Assembly: GCA_046297495.1 (NCBI GenBank) | Contig: JBKBIP010000027.1 | Location: forward strand, 1-64,000 | Source: JBKBIP01 sp046297495 | GTDB taxonomy: Bacteria; Planctomycetota; Planctomycetia; Gemmatales; Gemmataceae | Length of the DNA stretch: 64,000 nucleotides | Reading direction: 5' to 3' | Shown here: one piece after another, positions 1-8,454 of the stretch | How positions within the stretch are numbered: position 1 is the stretch's first letter | How the letters are laid out: the number at the start of each line of letters is the position of its first letter | The notes under the pieces: generated by a model | What the model saw: the letters and a program-made list of their open reading frames with translations, nothing else | What the model was told of the DNA's origin: nothing | The model's database searches: none | Position numbers and translations under genes: made by a program

Positions 1-174
1 CTTGACCAGTGTAATCAACCCCCGCCTGCGAGCAAGCCGCAACACTATGCGGTTGGAGATGCACTTGCGTCAAGTGTAATCAACCCCCGCCTGCGAGCAA
101 GCCGCAACGTCTGGTCGGACGTGAAGCGCATCGTCCCCAGTGTAATCAACCCCCGCCTGCGAGCAAGCCGCAAC
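1..174. CRISPR. End of a CRISPR array, three repeats visible, cut by the left edge
   Basis: Three identical 36-bp repeats lie at 8-43, 73-108 and 139-174, separated by unrelated spacers of 29 bp (44-72) and 30 bp (109-138); bases 1-7 are the end of another spacer, so the array continues to the left. On the minus strand the repeat begins GTTGCGGCTTGC and ends GATTACACT. The 36/30 geometry and the GTTG...TACA(A/C)T ends resemble type II-C arrays; that assignment is inference. No cas gene is present in the window. The array ends at 174, about 107 bp before the first gene. Confidence 0.93.
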
Positions 175-281
175 TAATGGTTGCCTGGCGGACCTTCTGG
201 GATTATCCTATGCCATGGATGTGGTTTCTCATGCGCTACCATCGGGGAGCGGTTCATCAACCAATTGAAGGGGGGTGTTGC

Positions 282-1688
282 ATGAACATAGGGCAAAGCT
301 GTTCGGGGCCGATCACACGGCGCGAGTTGTTGCGGGCTGGCGCCTTGGGATTCTTTGGACTGACTTGGCCGAATTGGCTGCGGGCAGCGGCGCGCGGGGC
401 CAAGGCAAAGGCGTGCATCCTGGTGTACCTCGACGGCGGCATGAGCCACATCGACACCCTGGACATGAAGCCCGCGGCGCCGGCGGAATATCGGGGGGAG
501 TTCCAACCGATTGCCACCACGATTCCCGGCGTGCAGGTGTGCGAGCACTTGCCGCGGCTGGCGCAGGTGTTGCGCCATTGCGCCTTGGTGCGGTCGATGG
601 GGCAGCGCGGGCGCGGCATCATCGGCGACAACCACCACACCGGCGCGTATTACTACCTGACCGGCCACGTGCCGGATCCGTCCTTCGGCCAGCTGGGTCT
701 CAACCGCAAGCCACTGCCCGATGATTGGCCCTTCATCGGCTCGGTGGTGGCCTTGAAGAAAGGGGGAGCGGCGGCCATCCCGCTCATCGGACTGCCCGAC
801 CGGGCGCACTCGGCGCAGTACATCCGCGCCGGCCAATTCGGCGGCCAACTCGGCAGCGCCTACGATCCTTTCCTCGTCCAGGGGGATAAGGACAAGCCCC
901 AAGAATTCACCATTCCCGCCCTGAGCCTGCCTACCGATATGTCACTGTCACGCTTGGGGGACCGGCAGGCCTTGCTGCGCCAGTTCGACGGTCAGCGGCG
1001 CTTGCTGGACCAACACGCCGGCGTCGTGGCGTTCGACCGCCATCAGGAACGCGCCTTCAGCTTACTGGGATCGGCGGTCAGCGGCGGCGCGTTCGATCTC
1101 GAACGCGAGCCAGCGGCCATCCGCGATCGCTACGGCGACGATGTCAACGGCCAGAGCATGTTGCTGGCTCGACGTTTGGTGGAAGCCGGCGTCCCCTTCG
1201 TGTCGGTCTTTTGGCAGGCGCGAGGCAACCCCGAGGTGCTCTGTTCCGGCTGGGACACGCACCGCAATAACTTCCACTGCCTGAAGACGTACCTGCTCCC
1301 CTATCTGGACGTGGGCTTTTCGGCGTTGATCGAAGACATGGCTCAGCGCGGCTTGCTGGCGGATACGCTCGTGGTGCTGATGAGCGAGATGGGGCGCAAG
1401 ACGCGCATCGGCGACCGGCGCGCCGGCGGCGAGAATGGCCGCGATCACTGGGTCCACTGCCAAACGATCCTCTTGGCCGGCGGCGGCGTTCGTCCCAGCT
1501 TCGTCTTGGGGGCTTCCGATCAAACCGCTTCCTATCCCACCGAACGCCCCGTGGGACCGGAAGACCTGGCCGCCACCATCTATCACGCCCTCGGCATCAC
1601 CGACCTGACCGCCCGCGCCCGCGACGGCCAGCAATTCAACCTCCTCGACGACGGCGAGCCGATGCATGAATTGTTTGGCTCCGGTTGA
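282..1688 (+). CDS. Tat-exported DUF1501 family protein
   Basis: This 468-residue protein belongs to the DUF1501 family, an alkaline-phosphatase/sulfatase-like fold abundant in planctomycetes and usually of unknown substrate. A twin-arginine signal (ITRRELLRAG at residues 11-20, then a hydrophobic GALGFFGLTW stretch) predicts folded export by Tat. The motif YLDGGMSHIDTLD near residue 49 and a C-terminal EMGRKTR...GRDHW segment are typical of the family. I chose ATG 282 because it sits just after an AGGGGGG ribosome site and gives a clean Tat leader; an upstream in-frame start at 177 would add sequence that abuts the CRISPR array. Unlike the second DUF1501 gene at 33938, it has no DUF1549/DUF1553 partner. 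Confidence 0.9.
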   Translation: MNIGQSCSGPITRRELLRAGALGFFGLTWPNWLRAAARGAKAKACILVYLDGGMSHIDTLDMKPAAPAEYRGEFQPIATTIPGVQVCEHLPRLAQVLRHCALVRSMGQRGRGIIGDNHHTGAYYYLTGHVPDPSFGQLGLNRKPLPDDWPFIGSVVALKKGGAAAIPLIGLPDRAHSAQYIRAGQFGGQLGSAYDPFLVQGDKDKPQEFTIPALSLPTDMSLSRLGDRQALLRQFDGQRRLLDQHAGVVAFDRHQERAFSLLGSAVSGGAFDLEREPAAIRDRYGDDVNGQSMLLARRLVEAGVPFVSVFWQARGNPEVLCSGWDTHRNNFHCLKTYLLPYLDVGFSALIEDMAQRGLLADTLVVLMSEMGRKTRIGDRRAGGENGRDHWVHCQTILLAGGGVRPSFVLGASDQTASYPTERPVGPEDLAATIYHALGITDLTARARDGQQFNLLDDGEPMHELFGSG

Positions 1689-1719
1689 TGAAGCCAAGAC
1701 GAGCAGTGCCTCTTTTCTC

Positions 1720-1748
1720 TTGATTGATTTAGTGTACTTTTGTATAAT
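1720..1748 (+). promoter_or_regulatory. Orphan sigma-70-like promoter
   Basis: TTGATT at 1720-1725 and a perfect TATAAT at 1743-1748 are separated by 17 bp. No open reading frame on the + strand follows before 2779, and the gene ahead of it (2042-2464) is on the other strand. It could drive a small RNA or be a relic. Confidence 0.4.
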
Positions 1749-2041
1749 GTCAATAGTAGAGTGGGGATGCTTGTTTCATTGTTCCATTCCACCCCACCCC
1801 CCCTATTCTAGGTGACAACAATAAGTTTTTGGAATGAAAAGATGAGCTGTGCCGGAGTTTTAGAGGTTGTTGGGATATGTTTTTACATGGCAAATGGCGA
1901 ACGGGAGGCATCCGTCTCCCGGTGAACGGCACTACTAGAGGGCGGACGCTCCCGCGCGCCATCGGTTCGAGCGTGAAACGATGAATCCCAGGAATCACTA
2001 ACCGTCCGAGGCCGCACAACTAGACAAAAATAAACCATGCG
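1749..2041. other. Intergenic region with repeats, no gene seen
   Basis: This stretch between convergent genes holds a C-rich 34-bp dispersed repeat at 1774-1807, a small hairpin (CGGGAG at 1902-1907 with CTCCCG at 1916-1921) and a degenerate copy of the CATCGGTTCG palindromic repeat near 1967-1987. I see no coding signal. If the promoter at 1720-1748 is active, a non-coding transcript would run through here. Confidence 0.5.
1774..1807 (+). repeat. 34-bp dispersed C-rich repeat, copy 1
   Basis: The segment begins TTTCATTGTTCCATTCCA and ends CCCTATT. Its reverse complement recurs at 44903-44935 with one substitution and one fewer C in the C run. Confidence 0.7.
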
Positions 2042-2464
2042 CTAGTCTTGTCCCCCCGTGTCCCGGGAGAAGGCTTCCTGGGCCAAGGCGTTCTCGCGGG
2101 CTTCGTGATCACGGACGGAGTGAATCCATTCTTGAATTCGAGCGGGCAGCGTCTCGACGTTGGTGGCGCGCTGGGCGTCTTGGATCAGCGCGTTCAACGA
2201 GTCCGCCATTTGCCGATGCTCCTCGGCGAGGCGTGCGATCGTGCGTTCCAGTCGTGGTTGCTCTTGCCGCACCTCGTCGAAATAACCATCTTCCTCCTCC
2301 AGACGAAAATGCTCGGCCAAGTGGGCGGCGATGGCTTCCAGGCGCGCGGCGAGTTTTCCCCAATCCTGGCTCGCCAAGGAGCGCGTCAGCTCCTCCAAGC
2401 CTTGCAGATCGCGTAACAGTTCGGTATGGGCATGGCGGAGGGAAGCATGTGTTACCTTCTGCAC
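2042..2464 (-). CDS. Hemerythrin-like HHE cation-binding protein
   Basis: This 140-residue helical protein matches the hemerythrin HHE family, four-helix bundles that bind a di-iron centre and are used in oxygen, NO or iron handling. Candidate ligands are H11, H48, H52, E56, H83, H120 and E124, spaced as in the family (helix with HLAEHFRLEEED, then EEHRQM, then VRDHEARE). It is cytoplasmic, with no signal or membrane segment. It stands alone, convergent with the DUF1501 gene. Its partner and ligand cannot be told from the sequence. Confidence 0.8.
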   Translation of the reverse strand: MQKVTHASLRHAHTELLRDLQGLEELTRSLASQDWGKLAARLEAIAAHLAEHFRLEEEDGYFDEVRQEQPRLERTIARLAEEHRQMADSLNALIQDAQRATNVETLPARIQEWIHSVRDHEARENALAQEAFSRDTGGQD

Positions 2465-2778
2465 GGTTGGCCCCTTTCTATACAGTGGCGAACGTACTCT
2501 TGGTGCCGGGATATGACGGTTGGATGGGTGTTACGCAAATAACATACCAATCCAAGTTGCACGTTTGGAGGGCTTGCGGTAGGCTTCCTGGTGTGCCAAC
2601 TGGCGCCTCGCACTGAGCGAAATCGCACAGCCGCCCGCTAGGCGCGTCCGCACCGAGACCGCGCGGCGGAGCGAATTCCTGGCCGTGATTGTCAGGAAAT
2701 GAACGGTTTGCCGTGGTATAACAGTGTGGTGCTACCGCGTGAAAGAGATGCCGCGACATGATTCTGAAGGACAAAGTC
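2465..2778. other. Divergent intergenic region, no gene seen
   Basis: About 310 bp separate the divergent hemerythrin and TIM-barrel genes and must hold both promoters. I see no convincing paired -35/-10 boxes or RNA gene; a GC-rich imperfect inverted sequence lies around 2632-2672. Confidence 0.4.
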
Positions 2779-3855
2779 ATGACCACACGAGAAATTTCAC
2801 GCCGCGCCGCGCTCCGCCGGATGGTGGGAGCGGCAGTGGGAACGATGGCCGGCGCGGGGGCCAGCGGCGCTGCCGAGCCGCCGCGCACGGGGCTAGGCTT
2901 GGTCATCTACACCTGCGGCTTTCGGCGCAAGTGGCTCAGTCAGCAAGGGACGGCGGGAGATTTATTCGAACCACTGACATTCCTAAAGCACTGCCATGCA
3001 CTCGGCGCGGGGGGGATGCAGGCGGCGCTCGGCGTGTTGCCGCCCGACCGCGTCCGCGCGCTGCGGGACCATGCCGAGCGACATGGCCTGTTCATCGACG
3101 CCATTATCAGCCCGCCGAGGGATGAAACGGACGCCAGCCGCTTCGAAGCCGAGATTCGCACGGCGGCGGCGGTGGGCGTATCGGCGGCGCGAACCGTCAT
3201 CATCCCGGGACGCCGCTACGAGCAGTTCCAGTCCCTGGCGGAGTTTCGCGCGGCAGCGGCGCGCGGACAGCGGATGCTGGAGCTTGCCAAACCCCTCGTC
3301 GAGAAGTACCGTGTGCGCTTGGCGGTCGAAAACCACAAGGATCAGCGCATCGACGAACGCCTCGCCCTCCACAAACACTTGAGCAGCGAGTACATCGGCG
3401 CTTGCGTGGACACCGGCAACAGCTTCGCCTTGCTCGACGATCCCTACGAAACCGTCGCGGCCCTCGCCCCGTATGCTTTCACGGTGCATCTAAAGGATCA
3501 GGCGGTTCGTGAATACGACGACGGCTTTTTGCTGGGTGATATTCCGTTGGGGGAAGGCTGCTTCGATCTGAAACGGATGGTGGACATCCTCAAGCAGGCC
3601 AAACCGAAGCCGCGCTTCAACCTGGAACTCATCACGCGCGATGCGCTCCAGGTCCCCTGCCTGAGTGAAGCATATTGGACCACGCTGCCGACCGTGCCAG
3701 GCAGCGACCTGGCGCGCGCGTTGCGCGTCGTCCGGCAACATCCCGCGAAGAACCTTCAACAGGTCAGCACGTTGCCATTGGCGGAACAGGTCAAATTGGA
3801 GGATGCCAATATCGCGGCCAGCTTGAACTATGCCCGCGCGAAGCTGGGGTTGTAA
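2779..3855 (+). CDS. Tat-exported sugar phosphate isomerase/epimerase-like TIM-barrel protein
   Basis: The 358-residue product has a twin-arginine signal (ISRRAALRR from residue 6, then an Ala/Gly-rich hydrophobic run) and a xylose-isomerase-like AP endonuclease-2 TIM barrel. Family-like features are the acidic strand ends in LAVENHKDQR, CVDTGNS and TVHLKDQ, which in relatives bind a divalent metal. The reaction is unknown; relatives act on sugars or inositols. I start at ATG 2779 because GAAGGA lies about 8 bp upstream; another in-frame ATG at 2758 lacks such a site. It is followed 28 bp later by a Tat-exported Gfo/Idh/MocA gene, a frequent planctomycete pairing for sugar catabolism outside the cytoplasm. 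Confidence 0.85.
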   Translation: MTTREISRRAALRRMVGAAVGTMAGAGASGAAEPPRTGLGLVIYTCGFRRKWLSQQGTAGDLFEPLTFLKHCHALGAGGMQAALGVLPPDRVRALRDHAERHGLFIDAIISPPRDETDASRFEAEIRTAAAVGVSAARTVIIPGRRYEQFQSLAEFRAAAARGQRMLELAKPLVEKYRVRLAVENHKDQRIDERLALHKHLSSEYIGACVDTGNSFALLDDPYETVAALAPYAFTVHLKDQAVREYDDGFLLGDIPLGEGCFDLKRMVDILKQAKPKPRFNLELITRDALQVPCLSEAYWTTLPTVPGSDLARALRVVRQHPAKNLQQVSTLPLAEQVKLEDANIAASLNYARAKLGL

Positions 3856-3883
3856 TTATTTGACTAGGAGCTGACACATACCT

Positions 3884-5287
3884 ATGGCCACAGCACATTC
3901 TCGGCGGCATTTCCTGAAAACTATCCTGGCCTCGGGAGCCGCGCTCGCGGGCGGGGGTTGGTGGTCCACGCGGACGCCGACTCCTGTTCGGGCCGCCTCG
4001 GTCTGGGAACAGCTGCGTGTCGGTGTCATCGGGGTCGGCGTGCGCGGCAAGTACCTGATTGGCAACTTGCCCGAAGCCGTCCGGGTCGTGGCGATCTGTG
4101 ATTGTGCCACCGCACGCATGGCCGACACACTGAAACCTAGCGGCTCCTTCGCCGCCGTGTTGGCGCGATTTCGAGAGTCGGATGCTAGTCACTGCTCGAC
4201 CTACCAGGACTATCGGCGTCTGCTGGACCGCGAACAGCTCGATGCCGTCCTCATCGCCACGCCGGATCATCACCACGTTCTGCCGGCCCTGCTGGCGTTG
4301 CAAGCCGGCCTTGACGTGTATCTAGAAAAGCCGTTGACGCTGACCATTCGGGAAGGGCGTTTATTGGCGGAGATGGTCAAGAAGACAGGTCGAGTGCTTC
4401 AGGTCGGCAGCCAGCAGCGAACCATGGAACTGAATCGGTTTGCTTGCGAGTTCATTCGTCGCGGTGGCTTGGGCAAAGTGAGCCGGGTGGACCTCCCGAA
4501 TTATCCTGGACCGCTGCCTGTGCCGAGTTTCTCCGAAGAGGCCATTCCAGCTGGTTTGGATTGGGACCTCTTCCGTGGTCCAGCTCCGGCGCGGCCGCAC
4601 CACCGCCAGCTGTGGGTCAAGGACGAATTCAAGGTCGATGATCTGCTGTGGCGCGGCTGGGATTTGTACCGCGACTATTCCGGCCATCTGATGACGAACT
4701 GGGGAGCGCATTCGGTCGATATGGTGCAATACGCCCTTGGTCGGGACGATACCGGGCCGGTGGAGATTCGGGTATCGCGGCCGGAGTCCATCCAAACGCT
4801 GGGGGAGACGTGGAAACACAAAACCCCGCTCCCCCGCAACGCCGACGAACGCCGGTTCTGGCCGGTGACCATGCGCTACGCCGATGGCATCGAGCTTCAG
4901 TTCGGCCACGGTCCCGATTTCATCGTCTTTCATGGTGACAAGGGACGCTTGCGGATGCGCCGCAACTATTTCGAGACCGATCCTCCCGACCTGATCACGG
5001 ATGGTCCCGATTTCGCGCTGGCCCAGAAATGGACAGGGGCTGGACACGTCGCCCGACCGCATCTGGAAAATTGGCTGGCCTGCATCCCGTCACGAGGCAT
5101 TCCCAACGCCCCGGTCGAAGCGGGCCATCGCACGGCTACGATTTGCCATCTGGCCAACATCGCCCGCGAGCTGAATCGTCCTCTGCGCTGGCAGCCAGTC
5201 CAAGAGCAATTCATCGACGACGCCGCGGCGAACGCCTTGTTAGACCGGCCTCGGCGAGACGGCTTCAAGTTACCCAAAGGGACGTAG
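3884..5287 (+). CDS. Tat-exported Gfo/Idh/MocA family oxidoreductase
   Basis: The 467-residue protein starts with a Tat leader (SRRHFLKTILASGAALAGGG) and continues with a Rossmann dinucleotide motif GVIGVGVRG at residues 47-55, an EKPLTLT segment, and the planctomycete-type DWDLFRGPAP motif. Family members oxidise or reduce sugars and inositols with NAD(P); the substrate here is unknown. Export by Tat implies the cofactor is loaded before translocation. The gene follows the isomerase-like gene by 28 bp and probably forms a two-gene operon with it. Length is normal for exported members. Confidence 0.9.
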   Translation: MATAHSRRHFLKTILASGAALAGGGWWSTRTPTPVRAASVWEQLRVGVIGVGVRGKYLIGNLPEAVRVVAICDCATARMADTLKPSGSFAAVLARFRESDASHCSTYQDYRRLLDREQLDAVLIATPDHHHVLPALLALQAGLDVYLEKPLTLTIREGRLLAEMVKKTGRVLQVGSQQRTMELNRFACEFIRRGGLGKVSRVDLPNYPGPLPVPSFSEEAIPAGLDWDLFRGPAPARPHHRQLWVKDEFKVDDLLWRGWDLYRDYSGHLMTNWGAHSVDMVQYALGRDDTGPVEIRVSRPESIQTLGETWKHKTPLPRNADERRFWPVTMRYADGIELQFGHGPDFIVFHGDKGRLRMRRNYFETDPPDLITDGPDFALAQKWTGAGHVARPHLENWLACIPSRGIPNAPVEAGHRTATICHLANIARELNRPLRWQPVQEQFIDDAAANALLDRPRRDGFKLPKGT

Positions 5288-5329
5288 AGACTGGGTTTGG
5301 ATATTGTCGCGCGTGCAACCTGGCCTGGC

Positions 5330-5371
5330 TTCATCGGTTCGCGTTCGAGTCCGCGGGCGCGAACCGATGAA
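5330..5371. repeat. Palindromic repeat, core TTCATCGGTTCGCG, complete copy
   Basis: The arms TTCATCGGTTCGCG (5330-5343) and CGCGAACCGATGAA (5358-5371) are a perfect 14-bp inverted repeat around a 14-base loop. Single arms of the same sequence recur at 8503-8516, 13009-13022 and 36496-36510. A CCAGGCGTTAGCCCCTGG palindrome related to the one at 44845 follows near 5434-5451. Confidence 0.8.
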
Positions 5372-5459
5372 TCGTCCATGCCGTTATTCCTGTTCAGGGT
5401 TTCCGTGAATGCGCTTCGCGTTTTGGTTCATAGCCAGGCGTTAGCCCCTGGCACGGGTC

Positions 5460-6602
5460 TTACTCGGGTCTCTGTTGGCGCAGTTGTCGTACTGCTGTCA
5501 CGACGCGGCGGGCGGCTTCGTCCACTTCCGCCGTCGTCACGACATGGCTCCAGCTGAAGCGTAGAGCGGAACGCAGCACGTCGTCGGGTACGCGCATGGC
5601 TCGCAGCACCGGCGACGGCCGCAACGAGCCGCTCGAACAGGCCGAGCCGGTCGAGCAGGCCACGCCAGCCAAGTCAAGCTTCATCAGCAAGGTTTCCGCT
5701 GGGCAGCCGGGGAAGGAGACATTCAAGGTGTGCGGCACGTTGTCCTTTTCGGAGCCATTGCGCACCACGGGGGCTGCTTCTGTTCGTACCTGTTCCCAGA
5801 AACGTTGGCGCAGCTCTTGGACATGTTCGAGCCGCCGATCCGCGTCGCGTTGCCAGCATTCCAGGGCGGCCGCCATGCCCACGACCAGGGGGACCGGCTC
5901 GGTGCCGGGCCGCCGGCCTTGTTGCTGATGTCCTCCCCATAGCAACGGCCGCAGGCGGGTGCAACGATTCAGGAGCAGCGCACCGATCCCCTTGGGACCG
6001 TGGAACTTGTGAGCGCTGAGGCTCATGGTGGTGACGCCGAGATCATGAAATCGCACCGGTAGCTTGCCGACCGCTTGCGTGGCGTCGCAGTGAAAAGCGA
6101 CCGTTTCCGGCAGCTGGGCGCGCAACCGCTCGATGGGCTGAATGGCCCCGGTCTCATGATTGACCCCCATGACGCACACTAAGCGCGTGTCAGGGCGCAG
6201 CCAATCCGTCTCAGGCTCGGCTTCCACTTTCCCTTCGGCGTTCACGGACAGCCAATCGACCGTGAAGCCGCGCTCCGCCAGCTGGCGCAGTGGTTCTATG
6301 ACACACGGATGCTCCATCGGGTTGGCGATGAGGTGTCCCGGCGTGGAACCGGCCAGGCCGAAGATGGCCAAGTTGTTAGCTTCGGTGGCACCGCTGGTGA
6401 AGATGACTTCATCGGCAAAGGCCCCTAACAGCGTGGCGATTCGCTCGCGAGCATCTTCGAGGGCCTGGCGTGCGCGCCGGCCCGCCCCGTGACTGCTGGC
6501 GGGATTGCCATAGGTGTCGGTCCCATAGGGCCGCATCGCTTCCCATACTTCCGGCAGCATCGGCGTTGTGGCGTTATGGTCGAGATAGATGAATGGCGTC
6601 AT
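5460..6602 (-). CDS. Cysteine desulfurase (NifS/IscS family)
   Basis: This PLP enzyme removes sulfur from cysteine to give a persulfide for Fe-S cluster or thiocofactor assembly. The 380 residues show YLDHNATTP at the N-terminus, the PLP lysine in LSAHKFHGPKG (K199), the substrate-binding GATEANN motif, and the mobile catalytic cysteine in GSACSSGSLRPS (C322). I start at M (MTPFIYLDHNATTP) at 6602 rather than at a codon six residues upstream, to match family N-termini. No iscU, iscR or sufE-like neighbour is present, so its sulfur acceptor is unknown; tRNA thiolation or Fe-S assembly are both possible. Confidence 0.93.
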   Translation of the reverse strand: MTPFIYLDHNATTPMLPEVWEAMRPYGTDTYGNPASSHGAGRRARQALEDARERIATLLGAFADEVIFTSGATEANNLAIFGLAGSTPGHLIANPMEHPCVIEPLRQLAERGFTVDWLSVNAEGKVEAEPETDWLRPDTRLVCVMGVNHETGAIQPIERLRAQLPETVAFHCDATQAVGKLPVRFHDLGVTTMSLSAHKFHGPKGIGALLLNRCTRLRPLLWGGHQQQGRRPGTEPVPLVVGMAAALECWQRDADRRLEHVQELRQRFWEQVRTEAAPVVRNGSEKDNVPHTLNVSFPGCPAETLLMKLDLAGVACSTGSACSSGSLRPSPVLRAMRVPDDVLRSALRFSWSHVVTTAEVDEAARRVVTAVRQLRQQRPE

Positions 6603-6837
6603 GGATGTTATTATACACACGTTTAGCGGTGCGCCAGGGGTACGCGCGCCGCGCCGCTAAAACATTTCGTTCGACGACCAACAGGTATCACTTCGCAAAA
6701 ATTCGCCAATTTCCACCAAATTCTTGCGAATAGTAATTTGACCCTGCCGTAGAATCCAGTAAACTTGCCGCAGAGAAGGCACCCGGACGTTCCGGGGGGA
6801 CCGGGGGTAGGCTTGTTGGGAAGAAAGGAAGGTTGTG

Positions 6838-7128
6838 ATGTACAAGTTGCTATTGAGCATGCTGTTGCTCATGTTGGGAACTGGATTCGCGCTGGCTCAA
6901 GAACCGGCGGATCCCGCGAAGGCACAGAACGACACGGCTCCCGCCACCAAACCAGAGGTGAAGGATACAGCCGCCAAAGCGGAAACCGAAAACAGCGACA
7001 ATCTAGCATTTCGTATGCCGACGTGGCAAATCGGGGTTTCGCTCATCACTTTGGTACTGCTCATTCTCATCATCTTCCAAAATATGATGCTTGGGTCCAA
7101 GGTGGAGAAACTGCAAAACAAGTCTTGA
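6838..7128 (+). CDS. Small secreted or membrane-anchored protein of unknown function
   Basis: The 96-residue product has a signal peptide (MYKLLLSMLLLMLGTGFALAQ), a short charged Ala/Lys/Glu-rich linker, and one membrane segment (WQIGVSLITLVLLILIIFQ) near the C-terminus, ending in GSKVEKLQNKS. It would be a bitopic membrane protein facing outward. A strong ribosome site (AAGAAAGGAAGG) lies 5-6 bases before ATG 6838. I do not recognise a family. It is flanked by divergent and convergent genes and seems monocistronic. Confidence 0.6.
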   Translation: MYKLLLSMLLLMLGTGFALAQEPADPAKAQNDTAPATKPEVKDTAAKAETENSDNLAFRMPTWQIGVSLITLVLLILIIFQNMMLGSKVEKLQNKS

Positions 7129-7310
7129 GGATGGCAGTCCAACACCAGGACTGGAAAAGTTCCAAAGGGAATCTGTTTTCGATTAGCACAAGGAACAAAC
7201 GGCACACTTCCAAGAGAAACGCATTCTCCTGTCCCTCTCGTTTGTGCCCGTTCGGATTCGAGCAACCACGGGTTGCTCATTTCTTGAAGAATGTTGTGGA
7301 TCGCCACCTT

Positions 7311-8366
7311 TCACAGCCGCTCCAACACGGCCTCGGTCACTTCGACGGTCTTGGCGGAGCCGCCCAGATCGGGAGTGCGAGGCGTGCCGGCTTGGAGGAC
7401 GTGGGCCACGGCTTGGCGAATGGCGGCCGCGCTGTTCGCCAAGCCCAAGTGGTCCAGCATCATGCTGGCCGACAAGATCGCCGCCAGCGGATTGGCGATG
7501 CCCTTGCCGGTGATGTCCGGGGCCGAGCCGTGGACCGGCTCGAACATGCTCGGATAGGTCCGCTCGGGGTTGATGTTGGCGCTGGCGGCCAAGCCCATGC
7601 TGCCGGTGACGATGGCGCTCAGGTCGGTCAAGATGTCGCCGAATAGATTGCTGGCCACCACCACATCAAAGGCTTCGGGCTTGCGCACGAAGTCCATGGC
7701 AGCGGCGTCGATCAGCAGCGAGCGCGCGGCCACGTCAGGATAATCGGCGGCCACGGCCCGGAATACCTCGTCCCACATCACCATGCCAAAGGCCATCGCG
7801 TTCGATTTGGTGATGGACGTAACCTGCCGGCGCCGCTTTCTGGCCCCCTCGAAAGCCGCCCGCATGACGCGCTCGCAGCCGCGGCGGGTGAAAATCGACG
7901 TTTGGATGGCGACCTCGTGTGGCGTGCCCGGATACAGCCGGCCGCCGCACGGCGCGTATTCCCCTTCCGTGTTCTCGCGATACACCATCATGTCAATCGA
8001 ACCGGGCGGCTTGTCGCGCAGCGGCGTCGGCACGCCATCAAAGAGGTAGGCGGGGCGCAAGTTCAAATACAGATCGAAGCGGCGCCGAATAGGGAGCAAC
8101 AGACCGTGGACCGGAATCTGATCGGGAACGGCAGGGCTGCCAATCGCCCCCAAGAAGATGGCATCGTGCCGTTGCAGCACTTCCAAACCATCGTCCGGCA
8201 TCATCTTTCCCGTTTGCTGGTAATAGGCCGAATTCCAAGGGAGTCGGTTCCAGCTGATTTCAGCCCCTTCGCGGCGCGTGGCGGCATCCACCACGCGAAT
8301 CGCTTGGTCAATCACTTCGGGTCCGATGCCATCGCCGCCAATCACCGCGATTCGCAAAGCTGCCAT
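7311..8366 (-). CDS. Isocitrate/isopropylmalate dehydrogenase family, tartrate/D-malate dehydrogenase-like
   Basis: The 351-residue enzyme is an NAD-dependent beta-decarboxylating dehydrogenase. It begins with IAVIGGDGIGPEV, has the substrate segment YRENTEGEYAPCGGR, the KSNAM motif (TSITKSNAMAFG), the metal-binding ASNLFGDILTD, and the adenosine-site FEPVHGSAPDI. The RENTEGEY...GTPHEVAIQTSIFTRRG pattern is closer to tartrate/D-malate dehydrogenases (TtuC/DmlA) than to LeuB, and no leu genes are adjacent. I therefore favour a hydroxy-diacid substrate, but 3-isopropylmalate cannot be excluded. Confidence 0.85.
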   Translation of the reverse strand: MAALRIAVIGGDGIGPEVIDQAIRVVDAATRREGAEISWNRLPWNSAYYQQTGKMMPDDGLEVLQRHDAIFLGAIGSPAVPDQIPVHGLLLPIRRRFDLYLNLRPAYLFDGVPTPLRDKPPGSIDMMVYRENTEGEYAPCGGRLYPGTPHEVAIQTSIFTRRGCERVMRAAFEGARKRRRQVTSITKSNAMAFGMVMWDEVFRAVAADYPDVAARSLLIDAAAMDFVRKPEAFDVVVASNLFGDILTDLSAIVTGSMGLAASANINPERTYPSMFEPVHGSAPDITGKGIANPLAAILSASMMLDHLGLANSAAAIRQAVAHVLQAGTPRTPDLGGSAKTVEVTEAVLERL

Positions 8367-8454
8367 TGCAATAGGTCTCCGCTTGGTCTATAAGTCCGCC
8401 GTTTGGCTGCCTGGGTGAGATTATCAATCTAGCTGGCCGGGAGAGTGGGTCAAG

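Noticed and set aside
1..174. Repeats as ordinary tandem or REP repeats.
   Set aside because: Identical 36-bp units with unrelated equal-sized spacers are diagnostic of CRISPR.
177..281. Upstream extension of the first DUF1501 gene to 177.
   Set aside because: The added 35 residues touch the CRISPR array, lack family similarity and would bury the Tat signal; ATG 282 has a good ribosome site.
2048..2416. Long + strand frame over the hemerythrin gene.
   Set aside because: It is the antisense shadow of a GC-rich gene with clear HHE similarity on the minus strand.
7129..7310. Possible + strand gene covering 6765-7646.
   Set aside because: The frame crosses two real genes and shows no protein-like features of its own.
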